This document shows, one piece after another, positions 11,262 through 19,412 of a DNA stretch of 64,000 bases. This DNA comes from JALYXV01 sp963733505 (GTDB taxonomy: Bacteria; Actinomycetota; Acidimicrobiia; Acidimicrobiales; Palsa-688), in the NCBI GenBank assembly GCA_963733505.1, contig CAVTDW010000026.1:124001-188000 (forward strand), written 5' to 3'. The position numbers and the translations under genes were made by a program. Below the pieces are notes generated by a model. The model saw only the letters and a program-made list of their open reading frames with translations. It had not been told where the DNA came from and did no database searches. Within the stretch, counting starts at the first letter, position 1. The number at the start of each line of letters is the position of its first letter.

Positions 11262-11298
11262 GGTCGGGCCGGTCGGGCCTGGTCGGGCCGGTCGGGCG
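11262..11298. repeat. 9-bp tandem repeat GGTCGGGCC (four copies)
   Basis: Four near-perfect copies of GGTCGGGCC (one with a T spacer, the last ending GGG-CG) fill the convergent gap up to the ANTAR regulator stop. No function is apparent. Confidence 0.75.
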
Positions 11299-11904
11299 CT
11301 AGGGCTGGTCGCCGGCGCCCGCTGGCGCCGGTGGGCGAAGCCCCTCCTCGATCACCCGTCGGGCGATCTCCTTCATCGGGAGCCGCTCGCGCATGGCGGT
11401 CTTCTGGATCCAGCTAAAGGCCTCGGCTTCCTTCAGCCGGTCCTCGTCCATCAGCATGCCCTTGGCCCGCTCGACCACCCGACGGGTCTCCAGTTGATCT
11501 TCCAGGCTCTTGACGTCCTGCGCCAGGTTCTGGATTTCCCGGAAGCGTCCGAGGGCAATCTCGATCTGGGGGAGGAGGTCGCTCTTCTGGAACGGCTTGA
11601 CGACGTAGGCCAACACGCCCGCGTCTCGTGCCTGGTCGACCAGGTCACGCTGGCTGAACGCCGTCAGGATGACCACCGCCGCCAGGCGTTCTGAGGTGAT
11701 CTCCCGGGCCGCGGTCAAACCGTCGGTGCCCGGCATCTTGATGTCGAGGATCACCAGGTCGGGCTGGAGGGAACGGACCAGTTGGATCGCTTCGTCGCCG
11801 CGTCCGGTTTCCCCCACGACCTCGTAGCCCTCCTCCTGAAGGATCTCCTTGAGGTCGAGTCGGATGATGGCTTCATCCTCCGCAATCACGACGCGCACCG
11901 GCAC
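11299..11904 (-). CDS. ANTAR-domain response regulator (PdtaR-like)
   Basis: A 201-residue two-domain regulator. The N-terminal receiver has acidic pocket EDEA, phospho-acceptor Asp in LVILDIKMPGTDG, and the conserved VKPF. A coiled linker leads to a C-terminal ANTAR RNA-binding domain (RRVVERAKGMLMDE, SWIQKTAM). ANTAR proteins act by antitermination or RNA binding after phosphorylation. The closest known type is mycobacterial PdtaR (Rv1626), also encoded near polA. GTG 11904 has GAAGGAG 10 nt upstream. No partner kinase is adjacent. Confidence 0.92.
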   Translation of the reverse strand: MPVRVVIAEDEAIIRLDLKEILQEEGYEVVGETGRGDEAIQLVRSLQPDLVILDIKMPGTDGLTAAREITSERLAAVVILTAFSQRDLVDQARDAGVLAYVVKPFQKSDLLPQIEIALGRFREIQNLAQDVKSLEDQLETRRVVERAKGMLMDEDRLKEAEAFSWIQKTAMRERLPMKEIARRVIEEGLRPPAPAGAGDQP

Positions 11905-11927
11905 GGGGGGCTGGCTCCTTCGGCTGG

Positions 11928-12221
11928 TCAGTGGGACTCGATTACGAGGCGGTCAAGCAGCTGATCCTGCGTCTGGCGAAGTTCGGCGACGGTGAGCACC
12001 AATGTCTTGCGACTTCGCCCCATGGCATCGGCGTGGCGCTGGGCCTGCTGATATTCCTTGTTGGCCAGCGGTGTCTCCGAAACCAAGGCTCGCAACCGGG
12101 CGTCTTCGGCGGCATCGACGAGGACGGCGAATTGCTCCTCGATCACCGCCAGATCTTCGCGGGCGCGCTTCAACCGCTTGGACACCTCGGTGAGGCGGCG
12201 CTCGATCAATGATTTGGACAC
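11928..12221 (-). CDS. Small coiled-coil protein of unknown function
   Basis: A 97-residue charged helical protein without signal peptide or membrane segment, rich in Lys, Arg, Glu and Gln with heptad-like spacing (RRLTEVSKRLKRAREDLAV). It lies 23 bp upstream of the ANTAR regulator on the same strand and is probably co-transcribed. GTG 12221 follows TAGACT by 9 nt, so the leader is at most a few bases. No function is recognised; an assembly or partner role for the regulator would be inference from position only. Confidence 0.7.
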   Translation of the reverse strand: MSKSLIERRLTEVSKRLKRAREDLAVIEEQFAVLVDAAEDARLRALVSETPLANKEYQQAQRHADAMGRSRKTLVLTVAELRQTQDQLLDRLVIESH

Positions 12222-12354
12222 GTTCGCGTGAGTCTACTGAGACGACCACGGCGCCATCGTCCAGTTCGCTTGGTTCGCCGGAGTTCGCCGGAGTTCGCCC
12301 GAGTTCGCCTGCCGTGCCGTGCGGTTTGCTGGTTTGGGCGGCCAGGATGGGCGG

Positions 12355-12895
12355 ATGCGGTCTTGGCGGCGCCTGGTGGTCGTCGCGTTGCTCGGCGCCG
12401 GGAATCTGGTCGGCTGCACCCATTCGGCGAGTGGCGTGGCGGTGCCGGCCAACCGATGCGCACCGCCTGTGAACGAACGACTCGACTCACGGTCGACGGT
12501 CCATCTCTTCCCGAGTGCCCGGGAGCCGAACTACCTCACCGATCCCCCGACATCGGGACCCCACCGGTTGGGACCGCCCTACCGCGGTGTGGTCACGACG
12601 CCCATTCCTCGCTCCAGTCAGGTCGCGATGCTCGAGTCGGGGTTCGTGATCGTTCAAGCCCGGAGCCTGGCCCCGGCACAGGCGGCGGACCTGAACCGGT
12701 TGGCGGCCGGCCTCGTAACGGTGGCGCCGCCCGCAGGGCCGCTCCCGAGCGCAGTCGTGGCGACCGCCTGGACATGGAAGCTCGAGTGCGCATCGGCGGC
12801 TCCGCGCCGCGTTGGCGGCCATACGAGCGTTCATCGCGGCGCACCAAGGTGTCGGGTTCGTGGGCAATATCCCCGCCACGACCGTCTCGCGGTAA
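12355..12895 (+). CDS. DUF3105-type lipoprotein, interrupted by one frameshift
   Basis: Exported lipoprotein: Arg-rich start, hydrophobic core and lipobox GNLVGC. The body carries the DUF3105 hallmark DPPTSGPHRLGPPY and the following GFVIVQ. After the segment ending KLECASAAP the first frame becomes nonsense, while the next frame gives a DUF3105-like end (LAAIRAFIAAHQGVGFVGN) with stop TAA at 12893. Removing one C near 12815 gives 179 residues. ATG 12355 has AGGATGG upstream. Biological role unknown. Confidence 0.75.
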
Positions 12896-12950
12896 CGGTC
12901 ATGGCGGTGTCTCAGACGTTCTTAAGCTTTGTTGAGCACACTCTGAGGTG

Positions 12951-13631
12951 ATGCGTGTGCTGGTGGTCGACGACGAGCCCGCGGTTCGCCAGGCGCTGGA
13001 CCGGGCCCTGCGCTTCGAGGGCTACGAAACCGAGATGGCGGCCGACGGGCTCGGGGCGTTGTCGGCCATCGCGGAACGGCCGGCCGACGCGGTTGTGCTC
13101 GACGTGGCGATGCCGAGAGTCGACGGCCTCGAGGTGTGCCGGCGGCTTCGGGCGGCGGGTGATCCCACCCCGATCCTGCTGCTGACCGCTCGGGTGGCGG
13201 TATCGGAGCGGGTGGCCGGCCTTGATGCCGGGGCGGACGACTATCTCGTCAAGCCGTTCGCCCTCGAGGAACTGCTGGCTCGGCTGCGGGCCTTGCTGCG
13301 GCGCAGCGGGCCACCCGACGACGACGTGCTGCGCTTTGCCGATCTGTCGCTTGACCCTGCGACGCGGGAGGTGTCGCGAGGGGAGCGGCGGATCGAGCTG
13401 ACGAGGACGGAGTTCCTCCTGCTCGAACTGCTGTTGCGCAACGCCCGCCAGGTGCTGCCCCGGGAGGTCATCTTCGACCGCGTCTGGGGCTACGACTTCG
13501 GCGCCAACTCCAACTCGCTGGAGGTGTACATCGGGTACCTGCGGCGCAAGACCGAGGCCGAGGGCGAGGCCCGGTTGGTCCATACCGTCCGCGGCGTAGG
13601 GTACGTGTTACGGGACCCGCAAAATGGCTGA
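12951..13631 (+). CDS. OmpR/PhoB-family response regulator (MprA-like)
   Basis: A 226-residue regulator with a receiver domain (DDE pocket, phospho-Asp in AVVLDVAMPRVDG, Lys in DYLVKPF) and a winged-helix effector domain (LTRTEFLLLELLLRN, VYIGYLRRKTE, VRGVGYVLR). GTG 12948 precedes ATG 12951; GAGG lies just before. It overlaps the kinase start by 8 bp, so both proteins come from one mRNA. The pair resembles MprAB-type envelope-stress systems. The 11-bp-phased repeat at 15169, just after the kinase gene, is a candidate target. Confidence 0.93.
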   Translation: MRVLVVDDEPAVRQALDRALRFEGYETEMAADGLGALSAIAERPADAVVLDVAMPRVDGLEVCRRLRAAGDPTPILLLTARVAVSERVAGLDAGADDYLVKPFALEELLARLRALLRRSGPPDDDVLRFADLSLDPATREVSRGERRIELTRTEFLLLELLLRNARQVLPREVIFDRVWGYDFGANSNSLEVYIGYLRRKTEAEGEARLVHTVRGVGYVLRDPQNG

Positions 13632-15312
13632 CGGCGATCACTCCCCCCTCTCCGACGACCCGCCCGCCAGTCGACGCAGAAGGCGGGCGCGCAGGGCGCG
13701 ACCCGCTCACCGGGCCCGCCGTGTGAGCTTCAGGACCCGGCTGGTCGGCCTCGCGGCGGCCGCGGTAGGCGTTTCGGTCGCGTTGGCTTCGGCTGCCTGC
13801 TACATCGGGGTGCGCCGGACACTGGTGCGGGAGGTCGACAACCAACTGCGGCGCCAGGCGACGCTGGTCGAAAACCGTCGACTCCCACCAGAGATCAAGA
13901 ACCTGGCGGGCATCACCGGCCCGTTGCAGCGCAGCGGGCTCAGCAGCTTTACGACCTTCCAGGTGATAACGGCGAACGGAACCGTGTTGATCGCGAACAC
14001 ACCCGCGCTCCCCGTCACCGCAACCGATCGCGCCGTGGCGGCCGGGAAACAGCGCGAGACATTCCGTTCGATCAGTAGCTCCGCCAAGGCAGGCCACGCC
14101 CGCGTCCTCACGATCTCCGTCGGCGGCGGCTACGCCGTGCAACTGGCCCGTCCCCTGGTGGACATCGATCGGACCTTGCGTCATTTGGCGTTGATACTGC
14201 TGCTGGTCGCCGCGACGGGCATCGCCTTTTCTCTGGTCCTCGGCTACCTCGTCGGCAAGACCAGCCTGAGGCCGGTCGAGGACCTAACCGAAGCCGTCGA
14301 ACGGGTCGGTGCCACTGGTCATCTCGACGAGCGCATCGACGTGACTGGTGACGACGAACTGTCTCGACTGGCGACCAGCTTCAACCAGATGTTGGCGGCA
14401 CTCGGTGAGTCACGTCGACAACAGACCCAGCTGGTGGCCGACGCGGGCCACGAGTTGCGGACTCCGCTCACCAGCTTGCGGACCAACATCGAGGTCCTGC
14501 TGCGCGCCCACGACCTTCCCGACGCCGACCGGGCGGCGCTCTTCGGCGACATCACGGGGCAGCTGACCGAGCTCAGCACCCTGGTTGGCGACCTGGTGGA
14601 GCTGGCGCGTGACGAGGAGCAGCGCCCCGAACCCGAGGACGTGCGTTTGGACATCGTGGTCGAAGATGCCGTTGATCGGGCCCGCCGGCGGGCGCCGTCG
14701 CTTGCGTTCAGCGTGGACGTCCGCCCGGCATTGGTTCACACCCAGGCCGCCCTGCTGGAGCGGGCGGTGCTCAACGTGCTCGACAACGCGGCCAAGTGGA
14801 GCCCCGAAGGATCGACCGTCGAGGTCACCCTGGCGCGGTCAGGGTCGTCAGGGCCGTCGGGGCCGTCAGGGTCGTTCTGGCGACTCGAGGTGCGAGATCA
14901 CGGACCCGGCATTGCCGACGACGATCTCCCGTACGTGTTCGACCGGTTCTATCGCGCCGCCACGGCGCGCCGGCTTCCAGGGTCGGGCCTGGGACTGGCG
15001 ATCGTTCGCCAGGTCGTCGAGTCGAGCGGGGGCGCCGTCAGCGCTGTCAACGCCGCCAACGGAGGCACCATGGTCCGCATCGACCTGCCCGCCTTCGAAG
15101 TGATCGGTCCCGCCGCCGAATCCTCGGTCGCCGACAGGACCGGAGCGCGCCGCCCCCGGGGACTCGATTCTTATCTAGCTCTGAGCTCTCTCTTATCTGT
15201 AGCTCAGATATCTCTTACCTCCATGCAGTCTGCTGATGGAGATGAACGACTCGTTCGATTCCCTGCCTCCGTATCCCGGCGTCTCCTTTCCCAACTTCGC
15301 CTATCCGCCTGA
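13624..15312 (+). CDS. Sensor histidine kinase (MprB-like)
   Basis: Membrane kinase partner of the preceding regulator. An Arg-rich cytoplasmic start, TM1, a roughly 130-residue extracytoplasmic sensor, TM2, a HAMP domain, HisKA with the phospho-His in DAGHELRTPLTSL, then HATPase_c (NVLDNAAKWSPEG, DHGPGIADDD, GSGLGLAIV). After the ATPase domain the frame runs on for about 60 atypical residues across a low-GC promoter region and 77 bp into the next gene. One extra base in the CCCCCGGGG run near 15157 would instead end it at TAG 15176. That correction is suspected, not shown. Confidence 0.93.
   Translation: MADGDHSPLSDDPPASRRRRRARRARPAHRARRVSFRTRLVGLAAAAVGVSVALASAACYIGVRRTLVREVDNQLRRQATLVENRRLPPEIKNLAGITGPLQRSGLSSFTTFQVITANGTVLIANTPALPVTATDRAVAAGKQRETFRSISSSAKAGHARVLTISVGGGYAVQLARPLVDIDRTLRHLALILLLVAATGIAFSLVLGYLVGKTSLRPVEDLTEAVERVGATGHLDERIDVTGDDELSRLATSFNQMLAALGESRRQQTQLVADAGHELRTPLTSLRTNIEVLLRAHDLPDADRAALFGDITGQLTELSTLVGDLVELARDEEQRPEPEDVRLDIVVEDAVDRARRRAPSLAFSVDVRPALVHTQAALLERAVLNVLDNAAKWSPEGSTVEVTLARSGSSGPSGPSGSFWRLEVRDHGPGIADDDLPYVFDRFYRAATARRLPGSGLGLAIVRQVVESSGGAVSAVNAANGGTMVRIDLPAFEVIGPAAESSVADRTGARRPRGLDSYLALSSLLSVAQISLTSMQSADGDERLVRFPASVSRRLLSQLRLSA
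15169..15220 (+). promoter_or_regulatory. Three TCTTAYCT boxes at exact 22-bp spacing (putative response-regulator operator)
   Basis: TCTTATCT at 15169 and 15191 and TCTTACCT at 15213. Weaker half-sites (TCTGAGCTCTC at 15180, GCTCAGATATC at 15202) fall midway, giving an 11-bp phase. Tandem 11-bp half-sites are the usual target shape of OmpR-family regulators. The tract is AT-richer than its surroundings and lies just before the DUF5666 gene and just after the regulator-kinase pair. Confidence 0.55.
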
Positions 15313-16096
15313 TCCGGCGCTCGGGGCACCCCCGCCCCCACCGGCTCGTCCCTCGCGACGTTGGCTTGGGGGTGCCCTCGGTGCCGGCGCGGTGGTGCTG
15401 GCGGCCGGCGCCTTCCTGCTCGGCCGCGGCTCCGTGCACACCGCCAGGTCGAGCCTCCCGACCGCCACCGCGCTCAGCGCCTTGAACTCCGCGGCGTCGG
15501 CGACGACCGGCCCGGCCAACGCGGCCTGTGTCGGACCTCGTCGCGCCGCCGGCGGCACGCTGAAGTCGGTCAACGGCTCCACCTTGACGGTGACGACGCC
15601 CCGCGGCGGAGACGTCACGGTCAAGACCGACAGCGGCACCAAGGTGACCCGGATCGTCAAGGGCGCCTTGAACGACGTGACCGCGGGAGCCGTCGTTGCC
15701 GTTCACGGCACCGCCAACGGCACCGCGGGCATCGCTGCCGAGCAGGTCGCGGTGCTGCCGGCAAAGACTCCGGCACCTGCCGGCAAGGGCCCCATGGCGT
15801 ACGGGCCCAAGGCGCAGGCGGCCGGGTTCGCCCTGGGAACGGTCCAGAGCGTGTCTGCGTCGGGCTTCACCGTCTCGTCCGGCGGCAGCACCATCACGGT
15901 GACCACGTCCTCGTCGACGGCCTTCTCGAAGACGGTCCAGGCGGGCGTGAGTGACCTGGTTACGGGGCAACCGATCGCGGTCGGAGGGACACCGAACAGC
16001 GACGGGTCGATCACGGCCAGCACCATCCAACAAGCCGAGCCCGGTGTCGCCTCGGGCAAGCTCCCGGGGATCGGCTTCGCCCGACCACACCGCTGA
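15236..16096 (+). CDS. Membrane-anchored DUF5666-domain protein
   Basis: A 286-residue protein with a Pro-rich cytoplasmic start, one membrane helix (residues about 43-63), then two beta-rich DUF5666-like units: GGTLKSVNGSTLTVTT to AEQVAVL and LGTVQSVSASGFTVSS to ITASTIQQ. Such domains occur on exported proteins of unknown function. ATG 15236 and ATG 15242 are both possible starts; neither has a well-spaced ribosome-binding site. The phased boxes immediately upstream suggest control by the adjacent two-component system. Confidence 0.75.
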   Translation: MEMNDSFDSLPPYPGVSFPNFAYPPDPALGAPPPPPARPSRRWLGGALGAGAVVLAAGAFLLGRGSVHTARSSLPTATALSALNSAASATTGPANAACVGPRRAAGGTLKSVNGSTLTVTTPRGGDVTVKTDSGTKVTRIVKGALNDVTAGAVVAVHGTANGTAGIAAEQVAVLPAKTPAPAGKGPMAYGPKAQAAGFALGTVQSVSASGFTVSSGGSTITVTTSSSTAFSKTVQAGVSDLVTGQPIAVGGTPNSDGSITASTIQQAEPGVASGKLPGIGFARPHR

Positions 16097-16170
16097 CCTG
16101 ACCCAGGGCGCGTCAGCGAGCGGTTACTCGTGGGCTCTGGAAACGAGTCGCGCTACGATCCGGCAGCGTT

Positions 16171-16253
16171 GCCCGGGTGGTGGAATGGTAGACACGGTGG
16201 ACTCAAAATCCATTGCTCGCAAGGGCGTGCGGGTTCGAATCCCGCCTCGGGCA
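16171..16253 (+). tRNA. tRNA-Leu (anticodon CAA)
   Basis: Class II tRNA: acceptor stem GCCCGGG pairs with CTCGGGC, the anticodon loop CTCAAAA gives CAA, a variable arm is present, and the T arm is GGGTTCGAATCCC. The discriminator base is A; CCA is not encoded. Confidence 0.95.
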
Positions 16254-16258
16254 CCGTC

Positions 16259-16298
16259 GGCTCCCCGGCTCCCCGGCTCCCCGGCTCCCCGGCTCCCC
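16259..16298. repeat. Five perfect 8-bp repeats GGCTCCCC
   Basis: Five head-to-tail GGCTCCCC units begin 5 bp after the tRNA-Leu 3' end. No CRISPR-like spacers are present. A role in tRNA transcription termination is possible but not shown. Confidence 0.85.
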
Positions 16299-16417
16299 GG
16301 CTGCCTGTTAGCAGAACATGACCGCCAGAGGGCATGTAGTGCTATGAAAGCGCGCTCTGCGGCCCAAGTGGCCCCCTGCGCCCCTGCAGCCCTGCGCCGA
16401 AGGGGCCAAGGGGCCGC

Positions 16418-16585
16418 ATGGCCGAGCGCCGGAGGGTCACCGTGTACAGTCGTTTGGTGGGTCCGATGGGACGACGGGTACGACGGTTGGCCCTGCTGGC
16501 ACTGATGCTGGCGGGGGTGACGGTTTGGCGACGCCGGATGATTTCCGCCAACGAGCGCACGCTCGGGCGGTTCCCCCGCACGTAA
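16418..16585 (+). CDS. Small hypothetical membrane protein (47-55 aa)
   Basis: A short frame in the 458-bp stretch between tRNA-Leu and fabD. GTG 16442 is preceded by GGAGGG with 5-nt spacing; an in-frame ATG 16418 would give 55 residues. The product has a basic start (GRRVRRLA), one hydrophobic helix (LALLALMLAGVTVW) and a basic tail. The rest of the gap holds the GGCTCCCC repeat, a GC-rich inverted tract around 16360-16415, and an AT-richer fabD leader (16590-16700). Support is the start signal and composition only. Confidence 0.45.
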   Translation: MAERRRVTVYSRLVGPMGRRVRRLALLALMLAGVTVWRRRMISANERTLGRFPRT

Positions 16586-16712
16586 CCCACAAGTGACCTG
16601 CCAGTAACCAAACGCAACACAATCTCAACTTCTACGCAACAGACCACATCTGTTACTTCCGGCAACATCGGATAGTCAGATAGCGCAAGAGGCGACGGGA
16701 GGAGAGCCAGGC

Positions 16713-18023
16713 GTGCCAGCATTTGTGTTTCCCGGACAGGGTTCACAGCGCCCAGGAATGGGTCAGCCGTGGAGAGACCACCCATCCTGGGACGTCGTTG
16801 CCGACGCTTCGGAGGTCGCGGGCCGCAACGTGGCCCATCTCCTCCTCAACGCGGGCCCCGACGAGCTCACCGAGACGCGCAACGCCCAGCTCGCCACCTT
16901 CACCTTCAGCCTCATCGTCCTCGACGCGGTCGAGCGGCTGGGCATCGAGCCCACGGCCTGCGCCGGCCACAGCCTGGGTGAGTACAGCGCCCTCGTCGCC
17001 GCCGGCGCCTTGTCGTTCGACGACGGCGTGGCGATCGTTGCCGAGCGCGGCGAAGCCATGCAGGCCGCCGCGGACGAACAGCCGGGCACGATGAAGGTGA
17101 TCGTGGGGCTCGACGACGATGCCGTCGACATGGCGTGTTACCGGGCCGACGCCGAGGTCTGGGTCGCCAACTACAACGCCCCGGACAACGTCGTGATCGC
17201 AGGCGACCACGAATCGGTGGAGTCGGCCCTCGACGAAGCCTTCGTCCTGGGCGCCCAGCGGGTGATACCCGTCGCCGTCGGCGGCGCCTTCCACACGCCG
17301 TTCATGGCCTCGGCCCGGCCCCGTCTCCGCAAGGCCCTGCGGGCCGCCACCTTCCGCGAGCCCGAGGTGCCCGTCGTCGCCAACGTGGACGCCCTCCCCC
17401 ACAAGACCGCAGACGACTGGCAGGGCCTCTCCTCGGCCCAGCTGTGCAGCCCGGTCCGGTGGCGCCAGAGCGTCCTGCGCCTCGCCGGCCTCCCGGGTCC
17501 CCACGCCGGCTTCCCCGGCCTGATCGGCGTCGGCGTCGGCGTCGGGGTCGGCCTCGGCGCGAGCCCCGCGGCCATCACCGCATCCGATACCGGCATCTCC
17601 CCATCCGACGGTGAGCGCCTGTTCGTCGAACTCGGGTCGGGTGGCGTACTCACCGGCCTCACCCGCCGCATCGTCCCAGGAGCGACCGCCATTTCCGTTT
17701 CCACCCCCGCCGACCTCGACATGCTGGTCGAGGCCATCTCGGGCCGCAGCGCCCTCCACACCTACGCAGTCAGCCATCACGGCGAGCACCTCTACGTGTC
17801 CGAGCGGATGGTCATCAGCCCGTGCGCGGGCGTGTTCGAGCCGACCGGCGCCAGCGCCGCGGCCGCCGCCGAGGGGGAACCGATCGAGGTCGGAACGGTC
17901 CTCGGCCGCGTCGGCGACACCGACGTCCGATCGCCCTTCGCGGGCTGGCTCATGGGGATGCTCGCCCTCCCTGGTGAACGGGTCCAAAGTGGGCAGCCCG
18001 TCGCCTGGCTGCGGGCCCACTGA
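16713..18023 (+). CDS. fabD: Malonyl-CoA:ACP transacylase fused to a barrel-sandwich (biotinyl/lipoyl-like) domain
   Basis: Loads malonyl groups onto acyl carrier protein for type II fatty-acid synthesis. The transacylase part (residues 1-350) shows VFPGQGSQ, the nucleophile Ser in GHSLGEYSA, the active-site His in GGAFHTPFM, and a late GSGGVLTGL. A low-complexity Gly-Val insert (GVGVGVGVGLG) sits near residue 275. Residues about 360-436 form a biotinyl/lipoyl-like barrel-sandwich (VISPCAGVF, VRSPFAGWLMG, PGERVQSGQPVAWL) but lack the modifiable lysine hairpin. Ordinary FabD is about 310 residues. GTG 16713 has GGAGGAG upstream. The stop overlaps the fabH start (TGATG). Confidence 0.93.
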   Translation: MPAFVFPGQGSQRPGMGQPWRDHPSWDVVADASEVAGRNVAHLLLNAGPDELTETRNAQLATFTFSLIVLDAVERLGIEPTACAGHSLGEYSALVAAGALSFDDGVAIVAERGEAMQAAADEQPGTMKVIVGLDDDAVDMACYRADAEVWVANYNAPDNVVIAGDHESVESALDEAFVLGAQRVIPVAVGGAFHTPFMASARPRLRKALRAATFREPEVPVVANVDALPHKTADDWQGLSSAQLCSPVRWRQSVLRLAGLPGPHAGFPGLIGVGVGVGVGLGASPAAITASDTGISPSDGERLFVELGSGGVLTGLTRRIVPGATAISVSTPADLDMLVEAISGRSALHTYAVSHHGEHLYVSERMVISPCAGVFEPTGASAAAAAEGEPIEVGTVLGRVGDTDVRSPFAGWLMGMLALPGERVQSGQPVAWLRAH

Positions 18024-19069
18024 TGGCCCCCATGTCCCCCAATCGTGGCAGCGCCATCACCGGATGGGCGATGGCCCTCCCGCCGACCATCGTCACCAAC
18101 GAGGACCTCTCCCGGTACCTCGACACCAGCGACAGCTGGATCGTCGACCGCACCGGGATCCGCGAACGCCGGGTGATCTACGGCCCCTTTGCCCCCCGAC
18201 CGGCCGACCCGTCGATGTGGACCTCACCGCCGAACGGGATCGGCACCACGGCCTCCATGGCCATCGAAGCGGGCCGCAAGGCCCTCGACGCGGCCCACCT
18301 GGGCGCCGAGGACATCGACCTGCTGATCCTGTGCACCACCACACCCGACCAGACGGTCCCCGCCACCTCGTCGGTGGTGCAGTCCGCCCTCGGCCTGCAC
18401 TGCGCCGCCTTCGACCTCAACGCCGCCTGCGCGGGCTTCGTGTACGGCCTGGTCACCGCAGCCAGCTTCATCACCGGCGGCGCCCACCGGGTCCTCGTGA
18501 TCGGCTCCGAGACCCTCTCGCGGATCGTCGACTGGACCGACCGTGAGACGGCCGTTCTCTTCGGCGACGGGGCGGGCGCGGTCGTGGTCGAGGAGGTCCC
18601 GGGCGACAGTTCGCTGCTCGGCTGGGACGTCGGCGTCGACGGGGCGCTGCAGCCCATCCTCTACGCCGACCTCGGCGGCTCGCTGCAGATGGTCGGCAAA
18701 GAGGTGTTCCGCCGGGCCGTGCGGGCCACCGTCGAGTCGTCGCAGGCGGCGATGGAGCGGGCCAAGGTCACGCCCGAGGACATCGCACTGTTCGTCCCCC
18801 ACCAGGCCAACTCGCGGATCATCGAGGCGGCGTGCGCCCGGCTGGAGATCCCCTTGGAGCGGGCCGCGGTGATGCTCGATCGCACGGGAAACACCAGCTC
18901 GGCCTCGATCCCCCTTGCCCTGTGCGAGGCCGTGGATGCGGGCCGGGTGGCCGATGGCGACCTCATCTTGATGTCGGGCTTCGGCGCCGGCATGACGTGG
19001 GCGTCTGCCGTCTGGCGCTGGTGCAGCGACCCCTTCCAAGACTGCGCCGGACGCCCGGCGGCCGGGTGA
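18023..19069 (+). CDS. fabH: Beta-ketoacyl-ACP synthase III
   Basis: Condenses an acyl-CoA primer with malonyl-ACP to start fatty-acid chains. The catalytic Cys is in LNAACAGFVYG, the His in VPHQANSRI and the Asn in TGNTSSASI. The start ATG 18023 overlaps the fabD stop. Length (348) is slightly above the family norm because of a loop near residue 55 (PRPADPSMW). It sits second in fabD-fabH-acpP-fabF, the gene order of Streptomyces. Confidence 0.95.
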   Translation: MAPMSPNRGSAITGWAMALPPTIVTNEDLSRYLDTSDSWIVDRTGIRERRVIYGPFAPRPADPSMWTSPPNGIGTTASMAIEAGRKALDAAHLGAEDIDLLILCTTTPDQTVPATSSVVQSALGLHCAAFDLNAACAGFVYGLVTAASFITGGAHRVLVIGSETLSRIVDWTDRETAVLFGDGAGAVVVEEVPGDSSLLGWDVGVDGALQPILYADLGGSLQMVGKEVFRRAVRATVESSQAAMERAKVTPEDIALFVPHQANSRIIEAACARLEIPLERAAVMLDRTGNTSSASIPLALCEAVDAGRVADGDLILMSGFGAGMTWASAVWRWCSDPFQDCAGRPAAG

Positions 19070-19172
19070 CGACGAGCTCCTCGTCGAAACTCCGACACCA
19101 ACTATCGGCACCGCTGGACCAACCACGGCGCCCCGACGAAGTAGATTCGCGTGATTCCGACCGGAGGATGAG

Positions 19173-19412
19173 ATGGACGACCAAGCCGCGTTCGACAAGT
19201 TCAAGCAGTGCGCCGTCGAAGTACTGCAGGTCGACCCCGAGAAGGTCACCCCTGCTGCTCGCTTCGGAGACGATCTCGACGCCGACAGCCTCGACCTGGT
19301 CGAGCTGGTGATGGCCCTCGAAGAGTCCTTCGAGGTCACGGTGGACGAAACCGAGCTCGAAGGCATCGAGACGGTCCAACAAGCATTTCAGCTGGTCACC
19401 TCGAAGCTCTGA
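19173..19412 (+). CDS. acpP: Acyl carrier protein
   Basis: A 79-residue acidic four-helix carrier with the phosphopantetheine Ser in DADSLDLVEL. The start ATG 19173 has GGAGGA upstream. A 103-bp gap separates it from fabH; its stop overlaps the fabF ATG (TGATG). It carries growing acyl chains between the enzymes of the cluster. Confidence 0.96.
   Translation: MDDQAAFDKFKQCAVEVLQVDPEKVTPAARFGDDLDADSLDLVELVMALEESFEVTVDETELEGIETVQQAFQLVTSKL

Noticed and set aside
16171..16298. tRNA-associated integration site
   Set aside because: No integrase, no direct repeat of the tRNA 3' end and no atypical island follows; fatty-acid genes come next.
16342..16785. A 147-codon minus-strand frame across the fabD leader
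   Set aside because: It crosses the fabD ribosome-binding site and start, has no ribosome-binding site of its own and no recognisable domain.
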